64,000 bases of DNA, taken from Nocardia aurea (lineage in GTDB: Bacteria; Actinomycetota; Actinomycetes; Mycobacteriales; Mycobacteriaceae). The notes beneath the pieces are model-generated. The model was not told the origin of the DNA. It did no database searches and saw only the letters and a program-made list of their open reading frames with translations. The stretch covers positions 248,001 to 312,000 of the forward strand of contig NZ_QCYJ01000170.1 in the NCBI RefSeq assembly GCF_003123685.1. The letters are read 5' to 3'. Shown in pieces: positions 30,301 through 37,469 of the stretch (position 1 is its first letter; the number at the start of each line of letters is the position of its first letter). Made by a program: the position numbers and the translations under genes.

Positions 30301-33300
30301 GGCCAAGGCGACGAACGACTCGGGACGGGCGCCACGGTCGATCAATTCGGCGGCTGCCCGGTCCGCGCGGTGTTCCAGTTCGCGATAGGTCAGCGCGATA
30401 TCACCGCAGCGCACCGCCTGCGCGTCCGGATACCGGCGCGCGGTCGCGGACAGGATGTCGCGCAGGGTGAGTTCGGCCGCGGGCGAGCCGCTTTCGGTCG
30501 AGAGCAGTTCGGCGCGTTCGGAATCCCAGCACGAGGCGACGGCCGCGACCTTCTCGGCGGGGGCGGTGACGATCTGCCGCAGGATCAATTCGTACCGTTC
30601 GAGCAGCGTGCGGGCCTCCTGCTGCCCGAGCCGGTCGGTGGCGAATCGCAAGGTCACCAGGTAGCAGCCGGGCTCGCCCGGGTCGGACCGGCCCGCGCGC
30701 ACCGGGCGCGGCGGGGTCACCTGCAAACTCAGCGGATACGGCGTGGCATCGTGGGCGACCAGATCGACGAATTGCAGTCCGGCGTCGGCGAGACTGCGCT
30801 TCAATCCCTCCCGGTCGAGCGGGTAGGACTCCAGCACCGTCACCGTGTCGAACATGTCGGCGATCCCGGTGGCGCGCTGCAACTCCGACAGACCGATGTG
30901 CAGGTGATCCAGCATGGCGGCCTGCTCGGATTGCGCGCGCACGAGCAGTTCGGCCACGGTTTCGTCGGGGTCGAGCCGGACCCGCACCGGCAGGGTGTTG
31001 ATGAACAGACCGATCATGCGCTCGATACCGGGGATCTGGGGCGGGCGGTTCGACACGGTATTGCCGAAGACCACATCCGACCGTCCGGTCATGACCGTGA
31101 GCAGCAGCGACCACGCCACCTGTAGCGAGGTGTTGGCGGTGACGCCGTGGGAGCGGCCGAGGCCGAACACCGCGGCCGTGGTCTCCGGATCGAGGCTCAG
31201 GTCGACTTCGCCGTTGCGGGCGGTGACCGTGCGATCCGGTCTGCCCGTGACCCGCGTCGGGCTCTCGATCTCCGCGAGCGTCTGCCGCCACGCGTTCGTC
31301 GCGGCCTCACCGTCCTGTGCGTGCAGCCACTGTAGGTAGTCCCGGTAGGAGCGCGTCTGCGCGAGTTCGGGTGTCTCGCCGTCGGATATGTAGTACGCGA
31401 GCAGATCGTGCACGATCAGCGGCATCGACCAGCCGTCGAGCACGATGTGGTGGTTGGTGATGAGTAGCTGGAACTCCTCGTCGGCCACGCGGATGAGATG
31501 GAAACGCACCAGCGGCGGACGGGCCGGATCGAACGCCTCCGTCGCCGCGCCTGCCAGTCGTCGTAGTTCGCGCTCGCGGTCTCCGGCATCGCCGATATCG
31601 GTGATATCCGATTGCCGCCAATCGACCCGGACATCGCGCAGCACGATCTGGCGCGGCCCATCGCTGCTCTCCACGAACGCGGCCCGCAGGCTGTCGTGCC
31701 GGTCGATGAGTGCCTGGGCGGCCTGGCGCATCCTTTCGGCGTGCACCTTCCCGCCGAGGGTGAGCGCGGCCTGCACGATGTAGCCGTCGACGCCGTCGCC
31801 GTCGTAGATGGCGTGGAACAGCAGTCCGGACTGCAACGCGGTCAGCGGCCACACGTCGACCATCGACGGGTATTCGCGCAGCCAGCGGTCGATATCGTCC
31901 TGCGTCGCCTCGACCAGCGGGAAGTCCGAGGCGGTGAACCCACCCGCGGAATCGGATCGCGCGTGCCGGGCCAGCGCGCCCAGCGCCCGCACCCACAGGT
32001 CGGCGAGTTCCTCGACATCGGCGGCGGGGAGCACCTGTGCGGCGTACTCCCAGGTCGCGTCGAGTTCGAGCCCGTCGGGGCCCTGTTCGGCGATCGCGTT
32101 GATATCGAGTACGGCGGCCAGCGCCATCCGCGGATCGCTCGTCGCGGTCAGCGCGTCGAATTCGGCGGTCGGGGCCCACGGTCCCGAATGTTCGCGCGCG
32201 GCAACGCGTCCCAGGTAGTTGACGCTGATCTGGGGTTCCGGTGAACTCCCGAGTTCGGCGTGCCCCCGCGGATCCAGGGCGCGCAGCATCCCGTAACCGA
32301 TGCCGTTGTCGGGCACCGCACGCAGTTGTTCCTTCACCTGCTTGATCGCCAGTCCCGCGGCCTCGCCGCCGGCGAACGCGTCGTCCAGGTCGATGTCGCG
32401 CAGGGCGAGCCGGACCGGGAACCGGGTGGTGAACCAGCCGACGGTGCCGACGAGATCGGCCCCCGGAACGGCCTGTTCCTCACGCCCGTGTCCCTCCAGC
32501 GAGATGACCTCACCGCCGACGGTCATATCCCGCGTCCGCCGCCACCGCGCCAGGGCCAACGCGAGCGCCGCGAGCAGCGCGTCGTTGGCGCCGCCGTGGA
32601 AACGCGCCGGAATCGTGGTGAGCACCGTCTCGGTGACCTCGGCCGGGAGACGCAGCCGGATCTTGCCCGCCGTTTCCCCGGTATCACGATCCGGATCGAG
32701 CGGTCGCGCTCCGAGAAGCTGATCACCTTGGGCGAGAACGGCTTTCCACCGTTCGAGTTCCGCTGAGCGCCGCTCGGGCAACTGTTCGACCAGACCGTGT
32801 GCCCACCGGCGGACCGAGGTCGTCGCGGCGGCGAAACGCGGGTCGTCGCCCTCGTGGATCTGCTGCCACGCCTGGGCGAGGTCGGTGAGGATGACGCGCC
32901 ACGACACCGCGTCGACCGCGAGATGGTGGACGACCAGCCACAACAGATCGGGTGCGGCGCCGTCGCGATCGGTCATCCAGACGAATTGCGCGAGCACACC
33001 GGCACGGGGATCGAGCCGGTCGGCGCCCGCCTGGAGATGCGCGTCGATTTCCGCGGCGTCGCGCCGGTCGAGGTCGACGCGGACCAGGGCGGCGTCGACG
33101 TCCACCGATCCCGGTTCGCCCACCTCGAGGTGCGGGTCGTCGGAGTCGACGCCGCACAGCACCGCACGCAGAATGTCGTGGTGGTCGATCACCGCGGTCA
33201 GCGCGCGCACGAGTTCCGCGCGCTCGATTCCGTCCGGGAGTTCGATGAGCGCGGCCTGGGTGAACCGGTCGAAATGACCCCGTTCGAGCATCGCGTGCAT

Positions 33301-36300
33301 GATCGGCGACAGCGGCATCGGCCCGACACCGCCGCCGGGCAGTTCGACCAGACGCTGGTCGGCTCCCGCGTCGGTGGCGGTGGCGGCCAGCGCCGCGACG
33401 GTCTTGTGCGAGAACACATCCTGCGTGGAGAACGCCAGACCGGCGGCCTTGGCGCGCGCCACCAGTTGGATCGACAGGATACTGTCGCCGCCCAGCGCGA
33501 AGAAGCTGTCGTCCGCGCCGACCCGCTCCACTCCGAGTATCTCGGCGAACAGCGTCGCCAGCACGGTCTCCCCGGGGGTGGCGGGCGGCCTGCTCGCCGC
33601 TTCGGAGCCGAAAACAGGTTCGGGCAACGCGTTTCGATCGACCTTGCCGAACGCGTTCACCGGGAGGTTGTCCATCGGCAGGATCACCGCGGGAACCATA
33701 TGCGGCGGCAGGGACTCGCGCGCGAACCGCTCGAGTTCGGTCGGATCGACCCAACGGCCGCGCACCGCCACCACATAGGAGGCGAGCACGGTCACGCCCG
33801 CCTTGTTGCGCACCGGCACGGTGACCGAGAGATCCACATCCTCGTGTCCGGCGAGCGCCGCGTCGATCTCGCCCGGTTCGATCCGGTAGCCGCGGATCTT
33901 CACCTGGAAGTCGGTGCGGCCCATCAACTCCAGCGTCATCGCCGAATCCTCGCCCGCCCAGCGCGCGATATCGCCGGTCCGGTACATCCGGTCCCCCGGA
34001 CCGCCGTACGGATTCGCGACGAATCGCGCCGCGGTCTGGTCGACCAGGTGACTGTAACCGCGCGCCGAGCCGGGGCCGGACAGATACAGCTCCCCCGCGG
34101 TGCCCTTCGGCACCGGTTGCAGGGTGCGGTCGAGGATCATCGCCGATACGCCACGGATGGGGGTGCCGACGGTCGGTTCGCCGTCGGGTTCCATGACCGC
34201 GCCGGCGGCGGTCACGGTCGTCTCGGTGGGCCCGTACTCGTTGTGCATGGCACATGTGCGTGCCCACCGCTCGATGACATGCGGCGGGCAGGCGTCGCCG
34301 CCGACCACCACCACGCGCAGATCCGTCAGCCGATTCGAATCCACGGTGGCCAGCATCGCCGGCGTCAGCGTCAGGTGGGTCACGCCCTCGTCGGCGAGCA
34401 GTTCGGTCAGCTTCTCACCACCGATCACCTCGGGCGGCACGATCACCAGCGTCGCGCCGTTCGCGAAGCAGGTCAGGAACTGTTCCATCGAGGCGTCGAA
34501 GCTGGGCGAGAGCGCGTAGGACACCCGCGAGGACGCGTCGAGACCGTAGGCCTCGGTGCGATCGGCGACGAGATTGGCGATGCCGGTGTAGGTGACCTGG
34601 ACACCCTTCGGCACTCCGGTCGATCCCGAGGTGTAGGTCACGTACGCGAGGTTGGCCGCACGTAGCGGGCGGGTCCGCTCCTCGTCGCGGATCGGGCCCG
34701 CCGCGGCGTCGGCGCAGATCCGCACGGTGTCGATGTCGTCGAGAACCATCCGGTGCACCGAATCCGGTAGACGTTCACCGTAGGCGCCGATGGTGATCAC
34801 CACTCGCGCGCCGCTGTCGGCGATCATGTGCTCGATGCGCTTGCGCGGATACTCCGGATCCACCTGCACGATCCCGGCCCCGGCCTTCGCGACCGCCCAC
34901 ACCGCCGTGACCGATTCGACCGAACGTCGCAGCACGATCGCCACCACCGTGTCCGGTCCCGCTCCCTCGGCGATCAGCCGCCGCGCCAGTTGCGAGGATC
35001 TGGTGTCGAGCTCGCCGTAGGTCACGGAGCGCCCGCTCGACGCGATCGCGATCGCGCGCGGATCGCGCTGCGCGCTGTAGGCGAGGATGTCCGGGAGCAG
35101 CCGGGTTCCGATGCTGCGCGGACCGCGCACGGGCAGCAGTGCCGACCGTTCTTCGGGCTCGAGCAGGGGCAGCCGGCTGACCTGGTGGTCCGCGCCGCCC
35201 GCGAGGAAGTTGTGCAGGAACATCACGAAGCGCCGGTGGTGTCCCGCGAGCTCGTCCGGGCTGTAGACGTTCGGATTCCCCTGGAAATCGATATGGGTGC
35301 TGTCCTTGCCCCCGCCCGGGTAGATGTTGACGAACAGATCGGCGGTGGGTCCCGAGGTCAGGACGTTCAGGCGGCCGGTCGTCTCACCGAGCACCATCTC
35401 GTTCTCGAGCATCATGAGGTTCACGGCGGGCCCGAAGGACGCGGCCTCGTCGCGCGCGATCCCCATGTCGTGGAAGATGTCCTCCTGGCGGTAGCGCTGG
35501 CGACGAAGCGCACTGGTCAGCTCGCTCTGAGCGGCGGCGACCACCGCACCGACGGTGAGGCCCGCGACCGGCACGCGCAACGGGACGACATTGGCGACCA
35601 TGCCCCCCGACCGTCGCAGCACCGCCGAATGCCGACCGGAGACCGGCAGGCTCAGCAGTACTTCGTCGCTACCGGTCATGCGGGCGAGGTAGGTCGCGAA
35701 GGCCGCGACGATGATCGGCGCGACGCTCGTGCCGCGGTCCAGGACGGTGGCGTCGAGCAGTTTCGCGGTGTCCTCCGGCAGCGGAACGCTGACGAGGGTC
35801 GGATGAATCGTGGGTTTGCTGACCCGACCGGCCAGGCTCACCACCGGCGGCGCGCCCGCGAGATGCTCGGTCCAGTACTTGCGGTCGTTCTCGAACCGTG
35901 TCGACCCCGGATAGGTCAGGTCCTGATCGATGACATCGGCGAGATCGTTCGCCGTGGTCGGCGGAACTTCTTCGCCGTTTACCCAAGCGTTGTACAGCTC
36001 GCGAATCCGGTGCATCATCGTGACCGCCGCGTAGCCGTCCAGAGCGATATGGTGCGCGCGCTGGTACCACAGGAAATGATTCTCGCCGATCCGGTACACG
36101 ACGCAGGTCATGAGACGGTCGCTCAGTAAATCCAGCGGTTTCGAATAATCCTCTACCATCAGCCGATGCGCGGTCGCCACCGGATCGACGTACCGACGCA
36201 AATCCGTGACCGCAACGTCGGGCTCCTGTGTCAGATCGACGAACTGACGCGGTTCGCCGTCGACTTCGATGAGGCGCAGATGTCCCGACCCGAATTCTCG

Positions 36301-36594
36301 ACCAGCGGTCTTGCATGCTTCGACAAGTAATTCAGGTTTCAATTCGCCAACGATCTCGACATATTGTGCAACGGATATCGGGGAGGCGCCCGCGAGATGT
36401 TGCGCGAACCATATTCCCCGCTGCGCCGCGGACAGACGAAGCACATCGAAGGATGCATCGTTCATGAATCCATTGCCGCTGCGCGCTTCGGAACCGTTAC
36501 CGGAAATCATTTGACCGGAAAATTCGGATGAACCGACCTGCGATGAGTTGGACCGCCCGGAACGGCTGTCGAAGTTACGCTGGGACGTGGTCAT
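18373..36594 (-). CDS. Five-module nonribosomal peptide synthetase with terminal thioesterase
   Basis: This megasynthase has about 6,073 aa. Domains by residue: C1 45-470, A1 500-980, T1 (Ser1038), E1 1080-1530 (HHLAVDA), C2 1545-1990, A2 2030-2510, T2 (Ser2577), C3 2640-3080, A3 3110-3590, T3 (Ser3654), C4 3700-4140, A4 4180-4660, T4 (Ser4719), C5 4765-5200, A5 5240-5700, T5 (Ser5764), TE 5830-6073 (Ser5903 in GWSLGG). All five C domains keep HHxxxDG (HHIALDG, HHIVLDG, HHVILDG, HHIAGDG, HHIAGDG), and all A domains keep the SGSTG loop and the A10 lysine, so it should be active. C1 looks like an EntF-type C domain, which would accept an acyl or aryl starter. The ATG at 36594 has GGAGG four bases upstream and is preferred to 36609. 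Module 2 lacks an epimerase although its carrier and the next C domain look like epimerase partners. No MbtH, acyl ligase or tailoring gene is adjacent. Confidence 0.97.
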   Translation of the reverse strand: MTTSQRNFDSRSGRSNSSQVGSSEFSGQMISGNGSEARSGNGFMNDASFDVLRLSAAQRGIWFAQHLAGASPISVAQYVEIVGELKPELLVEACKTAGREFGSGHLRLIEVDGEPRQFVDLTQEPDVAVTDLRRYVDPVATAHRLMVEDYSKPLDLLSDRLMTCVVYRIGENHFLWYQRAHHIALDGYAAVTMMHRIRELYNAWVNGEEVPPTTANDLADVIDQDLTYPGSTRFENDRKYWTEHLAGAPPVVSLAGRVSKPTIHPTLVSVPLPEDTAKLLDATVLDRGTSVAPIIVAAFATYLARMTGSDEVLLSLPVSGRHSAVLRRSGGMVANVVPLRVPVAGLTVGAVVAAAQSELTSALRRQRYRQEDIFHDMGIARDEAASFGPAVNLMMLENEMVLGETTGRLNVLTSGPTADLFVNIYPGGGKDSTHIDFQGNPNVYSPDELAGHHRRFVMFLHNFLAGGADHQVSRLPLLEPEERSALLPVRGPRSIGTRLLPDILAYSAQRDPRAIAIASSGRSVTYGELDTRSSQLARRLIAEGAGPDTVVAIVLRRSVESVTAVWAVAKAGAGIVQVDPEYPRKRIEHMIADSGARVVITIGAYGERLPDSVHRMVLDDIDTVRICADAAAGPIRDEERTRPLRAANLAYVTYTSGSTGVPKGVQVTYTGIANLVADRTEAYGLDASSRVSYALSPSFDASMEQFLTCFANGATLVIVPPEVIGGEKLTELLADEGVTHLTLTPAMLATVDSNRLTDLRVVVVGGDACPPHVIERWARTCAMHNEYGPTETTVTAAGAVMEPDGEPTVGTPIRGVSAMILDRTLQPVPKGTAGELYLSGPGSARGYSHLVDQTAARFVANPYGGPGDRMYRTGDIARWAGEDSAMTLELMGRTDFQVKIRGYRIEPGEIDAALAGHEDVDLSVTVPVRNKAGVTVLASYVVAVRGRWVDPTELERFARESLPPHMVPAVILPMDNLPVNAFGKVDRNALPEPVFGSEAASRPPATPGETVLATLFAEILGVERVGADDSFFALGGDSILSIQLVARAKAAGLAFSTQDVFSHKTVAALAATATDAGADQRLVELPGGGVGPMPLSPIMHAMLERGHFDRFTQAALIELPDGIERAELVRALTAVIDHHDILRAVLCGVDSDDPHLEVGEPGSVDVDAALVRVDLDRRDAAEIDAHLQAGADRLDPRAGVLAQFVWMTDRDGAAPDLLWLVVHHLAVDAVSWRVILTDLAQAWQQIHEGDDPRFAAATTSVRRWAHGLVEQLPERRSAELERWKAVLAQGDQLLGARPLDPDRDTGETAGKIRLRLPAEVTETVLTTIPARFHGGANDALLAALALALARWRRTRDMTVGGEVISLEGHGREEQAVPGADLVGTVGWFTTRFPVRLALRDIDLDDAFAGGEAAGLAIKQVKEQLRAVPDNGIGYGMLRALDPRGHAELGSSPEPQISVNYLGRVAAREHSGPWAPTAEFDALTATSDPRMALAAVLDINAIAEQGPDGLELDATWEYAAQVLPAADVEELADLWVRALGALARHARSDSAGGFTASDFPLVEATQDDIDRWLREYPSMVDVWPLTALQSGLLFHAIYDGDGVDGYIVQAALTLGGKVHAERMRQAAQALIDRHDSLRAAFVESSDGPRQIVLRDVRVDWRQSDITDIGDAGDRERELRRLAGAATEAFDPARPPLVRFHLIRVADEEFQLLITNHHIVLDGWSMPLIVHDLLAYYISDGETPELAQTRSYRDYLQWLHAQDGEAATNAWRQTLAEIESPTRVTGRPDRTVTARNGEVDLSLDPETTAAVFGLGRSHGVTANTSLQVAWSLLLTVMTGRSDVVFGNTVSNRPPQIPGIERMIGLFINTLPVRVRLDPDETVAELLVRAQSEQAAMLDHLHIGLSELQRATGIADMFDTVTVLESYPLDREGLKRSLADAGLQFVDLVAHDATPYPLSLQVTPPRPVRAGRSDPGEPGCYLVTLRFATDRLGQQEARTLLERYELILRQIVTAPAEKVAAVASCWDSERAELLSTESGSPAAELTLRDILSATARRYPDAQAVRCGDIALTYRELEHRADRAAAELIDRGARPESFVALAVPRSVELVVAIWAVAKTGAAFVALDPGNPPERIAELLSDSGSKLGVTVDAVAARLPESVDWLYLDDMPAVHRSTGEPVVAGAIRPDNAAYMIYTSGSTGKPKAVELSHRGLADLVAAQAEAFGADADSAVLQVASPGFDACLSEVLLAHSSGACLVVAPPHVYAGSDLAELIRAEKVSHAIITPSALNTMDPSGLPSLRAIAVVGEATGSDTVNRWAPRRRLMNHYGPTETTIWATGSEMLRPGEPVTIGRPIRGVTAAVLDMWMRPVPVGVVGELYLGGPGLARGYFDRPGVTASRFVADPRSAGGERIYRTGDSVRWVRGRDGLELDYLGRNDQQVKIHGLRIEPGDVDAHLARHGAVSSVATVAQRGPAGQPVLVSYIVAASGATLDVRALHEDLADTLAHYMNPTAIVELDSMPLTPTGKIDRKALRERAFRSESEGGRPPSTPAEHLMAQLFADVLHLENVSADSNFFTLGGDSIVSMRLVALARSAGLTITPRNVFEGKTVAALAAIARGEPAPVPIEERPLHRTGHRGEARAYRPSDFPLVALAQPDIERLEQQYRALADVWPLSPMQSGIHFHSMFDQDAVDNYTVQTMIGFSGEVDGERLRRAAQALVDRHDILRAAFTETAAGPCQIVLNHADVPFHDVDLTEVGDAESPTDIAAFAAADAAAGFDLAAPPLIRFTLIRVDAGTFRLLVTNHHVILDGWSMPLLMRELLEYYGSPSQIEATGPAPSYRDYLAWLRRQDAAASRAAWARAYSDIDSPTRVARRGAAGGSTAAGEIVAELSAQRFGQLRAVAAEAAVTLNTALAAAWALNLRVLTGDTEVIFGSAVSGRPPELPRVEQTLGMFLNTVPVRVRLEPDLSLRQLLVHIQEQHAAMLDHHYIGLPDIHRSVGVSELFDTALAYQSFPLHQGALQHLVESAGLRIDDITGIDATPYPLSLVVAPQPADNGNAQGLQITLRFLVDEFDTARARKILDRFVELLNRVAAEPATRLGAITLEEPGPSWPTAVEHVYPVPLPDILTGSASREPAAIAVTCGEVATTYGELDERSNRLARILLRRTGGRPAVVACAFPRSLEGIVTIWAAAKAGAAFVPIDPNLPAERIGFLLSDSGASMGLTVTASRKSLPDVVDWLIVDDEDTLAVMASVSDAAITDADRGGPIRIDRTAYVIYTSGSTGTPKGVLLGHRGLGDVVAAQRKLLGVDRASTVLQVASPSFDASIFELLMAHGSGGRLVLSPPEVFGGRELADLIRREQVSHAVLTPSALATVPREGLDGLRVLATAGEAVGPELVDRWAPDRTMVNLYGPTESTIWATASEALKPGAPITIGGPVGPVATVVLDTWLRPVPLGVAGELYLFGPGLAEGYIDRPGLTAARFVACPFGEPGRPMYRTGDMVRRNADDQLEFLGRNDFQVKVRGTRVELSEIDAALGAHANVAFAVTVPRSDDRRPSILVSYVTPSPGTTLSGEQLRTALTEVLPGYMVPAAVMVLDEVPLTQTGKLDRDRLPEPVFAVREFRAPSTWLEAVVATAFEQVLDVHQVGVDDDFFALGGDSLTASLVAARVGAALDVRVPVRSLFESPTVKDLAELAESLSGGGRVPLTATVRPDPVPLSLAQQRMWFLNRLEPESAAYNIPVMLRLSGQLDTAALEAALDDVIGRHEVLRTIYPETAGEPRQSVLDDPQLVVETTRVSANSVREVVGEFVQRGFDVTTQVPMRVGLFEVDQETDGGIGQFMLVLVVHHIAGDGQSMGPLARDVMAAYAARLAGHAPVWEPLEVQYADYALWQRQVLGADEDPESLMHAQLAFWRSTLDEAPDRLDLPADRPRPAVASLAGGRVPVEIGARLHGRLLALARSRGSSLFMVVHAALAVVLGRLSDSDDVVIGTPVAGRGEPGLDALVGMFVNTLALRTPLRGDEAFADLLERIRETDLLAFEHADVPFERVVEELNPVRSKAQHPLFQVALAFQNLSTVEVVLPDVAVSRADFDSGISQFDLQLIVSDSYAKAGVTQGISGMMMFARDLFDEATVVGFVARLLRVLEAVADDPTVAVGDIDWLDDDERSALLSRFGPHAATAPTLLPEVFASAVRDNRDGLALVAGDVELSYAELDERSNRWARMLIGAGAGPDRPVVVAVARSLESVVAWWAVVKSGAAYVPVDPGYPAARIEQMVADSHAALGVTVSSARAALPDSMEWIVVDDPEVSARVDALDGATVEQGERLRPLRASNVAWVIFTSGSTGVPKGVVVSHAGIADYLTAQRADTELGPDSRVLHFASPSFDASLLEILLAVGAGAALVVAPSEIRGGDELAELLRARRVTHAFVTPAALASVDPAGLDELRVVMSGGDEVPTDLINRWVRTDSAGARQFRVLYGPTETTIVASATEPLRPGEPSTIGAPLPAMQALVLDNRLRPVPAGVSGELYLAGPALARGYLNRPGTSATRFVAHPFGAPGRMLYRTGDVVRWNTDGDLEFVGRNDFQVKIRGFRVELGEIDALLGAHADVGFAVTVPRRDGAAPLMLVSYVAPVADATISGERLRAELAESLPPYMVPAAVVVLDEIPLSPSGKLDRKALPAPIVAVKQFRAPASPVEEIVAGVFSEMLGIGRAVGADDDFFDLGGNSLVATRVAARIGAALDTNVPVSMIFEAPTVEKLAARAETHTDTARLALTAQPRPRHIPLSYAQQRMWFLNRFEPESPAYSIPIVLRLSGRLEIDALHSAVGDVVTRHEVLRTVYPEIAGEPVQLVLPAAEAVAPAMAVTGVAEIELAQAVSDLLATPFDVTTEVPFRVHLFELGAQEWVLAVVMHHIAGDGSSLGPLARDMMVAYEARLLDEAPGWEPLTVQYADYSIWQHAVLGTEDDPESLLRAQIDYWTRQLADMPALLELPADRPRPPSPSYAGVSIPIDIGADLHAGLQRIARAHNTTLFMVFHAALAATLARLADTDDITIGTPYAGRGEPELDGLVGMFVNTLVLRTRLRPGMSFSELLEQVRENDLAAFGHADVPFERLVQELNPARSHAYHPLFQVMLAFQNLARTDLELPGLSMSGLDADTGTSLFDLQVTVSDTYDETGAPSGITGGLTYATDLFDSGTAAKLIARLLRLLDALVTDPARPVHDVDLLDAAERDTVLVRWNSTDHPLPDETLASAFARAAQRYADRTAVLFGDQSLTYAQFASRVNRLARWLITRGVGPESLVALRMRRSLDQVVAMYAVHAAGGGYVPIDPDHPAERIEYMLATAGAVVELSTLDGLDLSGFDEAPVTDDDRLAPLRPYNLAYVMFTSGSTGRPKGVAVPHHSVLNQLSWVSGTYALTSRDVVLQKTPATFDVSVWELFGTLAAGARLVIARPDGHTDPAYLAETIAAHGVTLTSFVPSMLAVFADAAPTHSLDTLRAVLVGGEAFGAEVVAAARPVMPETELHNLYGPTEFTLHATAHRVSETDTGSMPMGVPVWNARAYVLDSRLRPVPPGVAGELYLAGTQIARGYTARPGLTSERFVADPHSPGGRMYRTGDLARWQHSGELEYLGRTDFQVKLRGLRIELGEIEAVFAEHNAVSRAVAAVVATDTVDYLVCYLVPIAGATVDTEEVLAYAATKLPKYMVPTTVMVLDTVPLTMSGKLDRSRLPKPVLAVGEFRAPSSRLEEEVARAFEHVLGVARVGADDDFYALGGNSLRSVQVVSELKKELDVEIPVRWMFSDPSPADLAKRIEAGVPSGHDGSTANALGIDVLLPIRTSGERAPLFCVHPASGLAWCYHVLDQYVADGRPIYGLQAPQIGGEDPGPTTIGDIAHRYFEEIRKVQPHGPYHLLGWSLGGLIAHAIAAEMRAEGEEVALLAMLDAESSGIDASSVSTITAGELISNLGPVLGIDFVSADATAEEAAEQIARHMGDGIDIDAATIERLTAAYNLSIRAAAAWRPPVVDTDLVYFTATRDRRSDAEGHRGWTPFVDGRISDFDIDAEHLEMTAPTAIAEIAGILNARLE

Positions 36595-36760
36595 CTGACC
36601 TCCATGCATTCATCATTTGCGGAGCGAACGGCCCTCGGGAGTCGCTGACGACCCCGGACCGCCCCGGATGCGTCATCTGCGCAGGCCGAGGGCGGAATCA
36701 GCACGATTCGAGAGCTCGCGACGCCACCCGGAGGTCAGGGCCTCGGTGGCTGGAGAGCGC

Positions 36761-36867
36761 GCGGCGACCGTCGGCGGTTTCGGCCGGAGGCCGTCACTCG
36801 CGTCGGATCGTCACGAATCCGAATGTTTGAGTCGTATGCGGCGATTCCAGCGGCGACCGTCGGCGGT
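36761..36867. repeat. 18-bp direct repeat upstream of the NRPS
   Basis: GCGGCGACCGTCGGCGGT occurs exactly at 36761-36778 and 36850-36867, 89 bp apart, about 170 and 260 bp upstream of the NRPS start codon. Each copy contains the imperfect symmetry CGACCGTCGG. Spaced repeats in a promoter region may be activator sites, but GC-rich chance repeats are also possible. Confidence 0.4.
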
Positions 36868-37352
36868 CGACGCCCGACCCCGGTCGTGCGGATCGCCGTG
36901 GGATGCGTCGGACGGAAAGCAGATATCGTTATGATTCATCGGTTGCACCGCACAGATCTGAGAAGTAGGGTCTTGCACCAATTTGTGCCGAATCGAACGA
37001 CAGCTCTGTCGTCGATTTTGCGCAACGGATTCGTCGCACCCCTGACAAGCGGGACGCTTCTCCCCGACTTGCCGAACCCCGTTGGCCGAAACATTCCGAC
37101 CGGCAGTCGCCGAATCACGCTAGCTGTGTCGGCGAACAGCTTGAATCAGTAATCATATCGGGGAGCAACTCCGTCCGCAATGATCATTAACGGCACCCGG
37201 TATGCGACGCTCACTATATAGGGATACGCGACCGGATGCCCGGTCGGTTACCGACGATAATTCATCCCCGGAGCCGGTAATAAATGAATCCACCGACCGT
37301 CGAACGCACGGTTGGTAAACTGCGCAGCCGGGTAGTCGTCTCGACGAAGTGG

Positions 37353-37380
37353 GATACGACGCGATACTCGGCGTCGTATC
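37353..37380. promoter_or_regulatory. Perfect 10-bp inverted repeat
   Basis: GATACGACGC (37353-37362) and GCGTCGTATC (37371-37380) are exact reverse complements with spacer GATACTCG. It lies 90 bp upstream of the gene at 37470. It may be an operator or a hairpin in that gene's 5' leader. Confidence 0.45.
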
Positions 37381-37469
37381 GGGTTTCGGCAACGCCGCAA
37401 TCCCCACCGTGCGTGAACCGAGAACCGCCGAATCAGAAACGTAGGTCCTACCGAGGAATGAGGTAGCCC

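Larger units (their letters stand above)
36595..37469. other. Long divergent upstream region of the NRPS and a secreted-protein gene
   Basis: This 875-bp stretch has no supportable gene. It is less GC-rich than its surroundings, especially 36900-37300, and frames such as 36823-37152 give no plausible product. It holds an 18-bp direct repeat (36761-36778 and 36850-36867), a GACCG/CGGTC hairpin near 37230-37245, and a perfect 10-bp inverted repeat at 37353-37380. Promoters for the NRPS (leftward) and the protein at 37470 (rightward) must lie here. A small RNA or leader cannot be excluded. Confidence 0.5.

Noticed and set aside
18373..36594. Glycopeptidolipid-type NRPS (Mps-like)
   Set aside because: Mps lines have four modules, with an epimerase in each of the first three and a reductase end; this one has five modules, a single epimerase and a thioesterase.
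36823..37152. 109-codon frame upstream of the NRPS
   Set aside because: No ribosome site, atypical codon use for this genome and no plausible product; the region is better read as regulatory.
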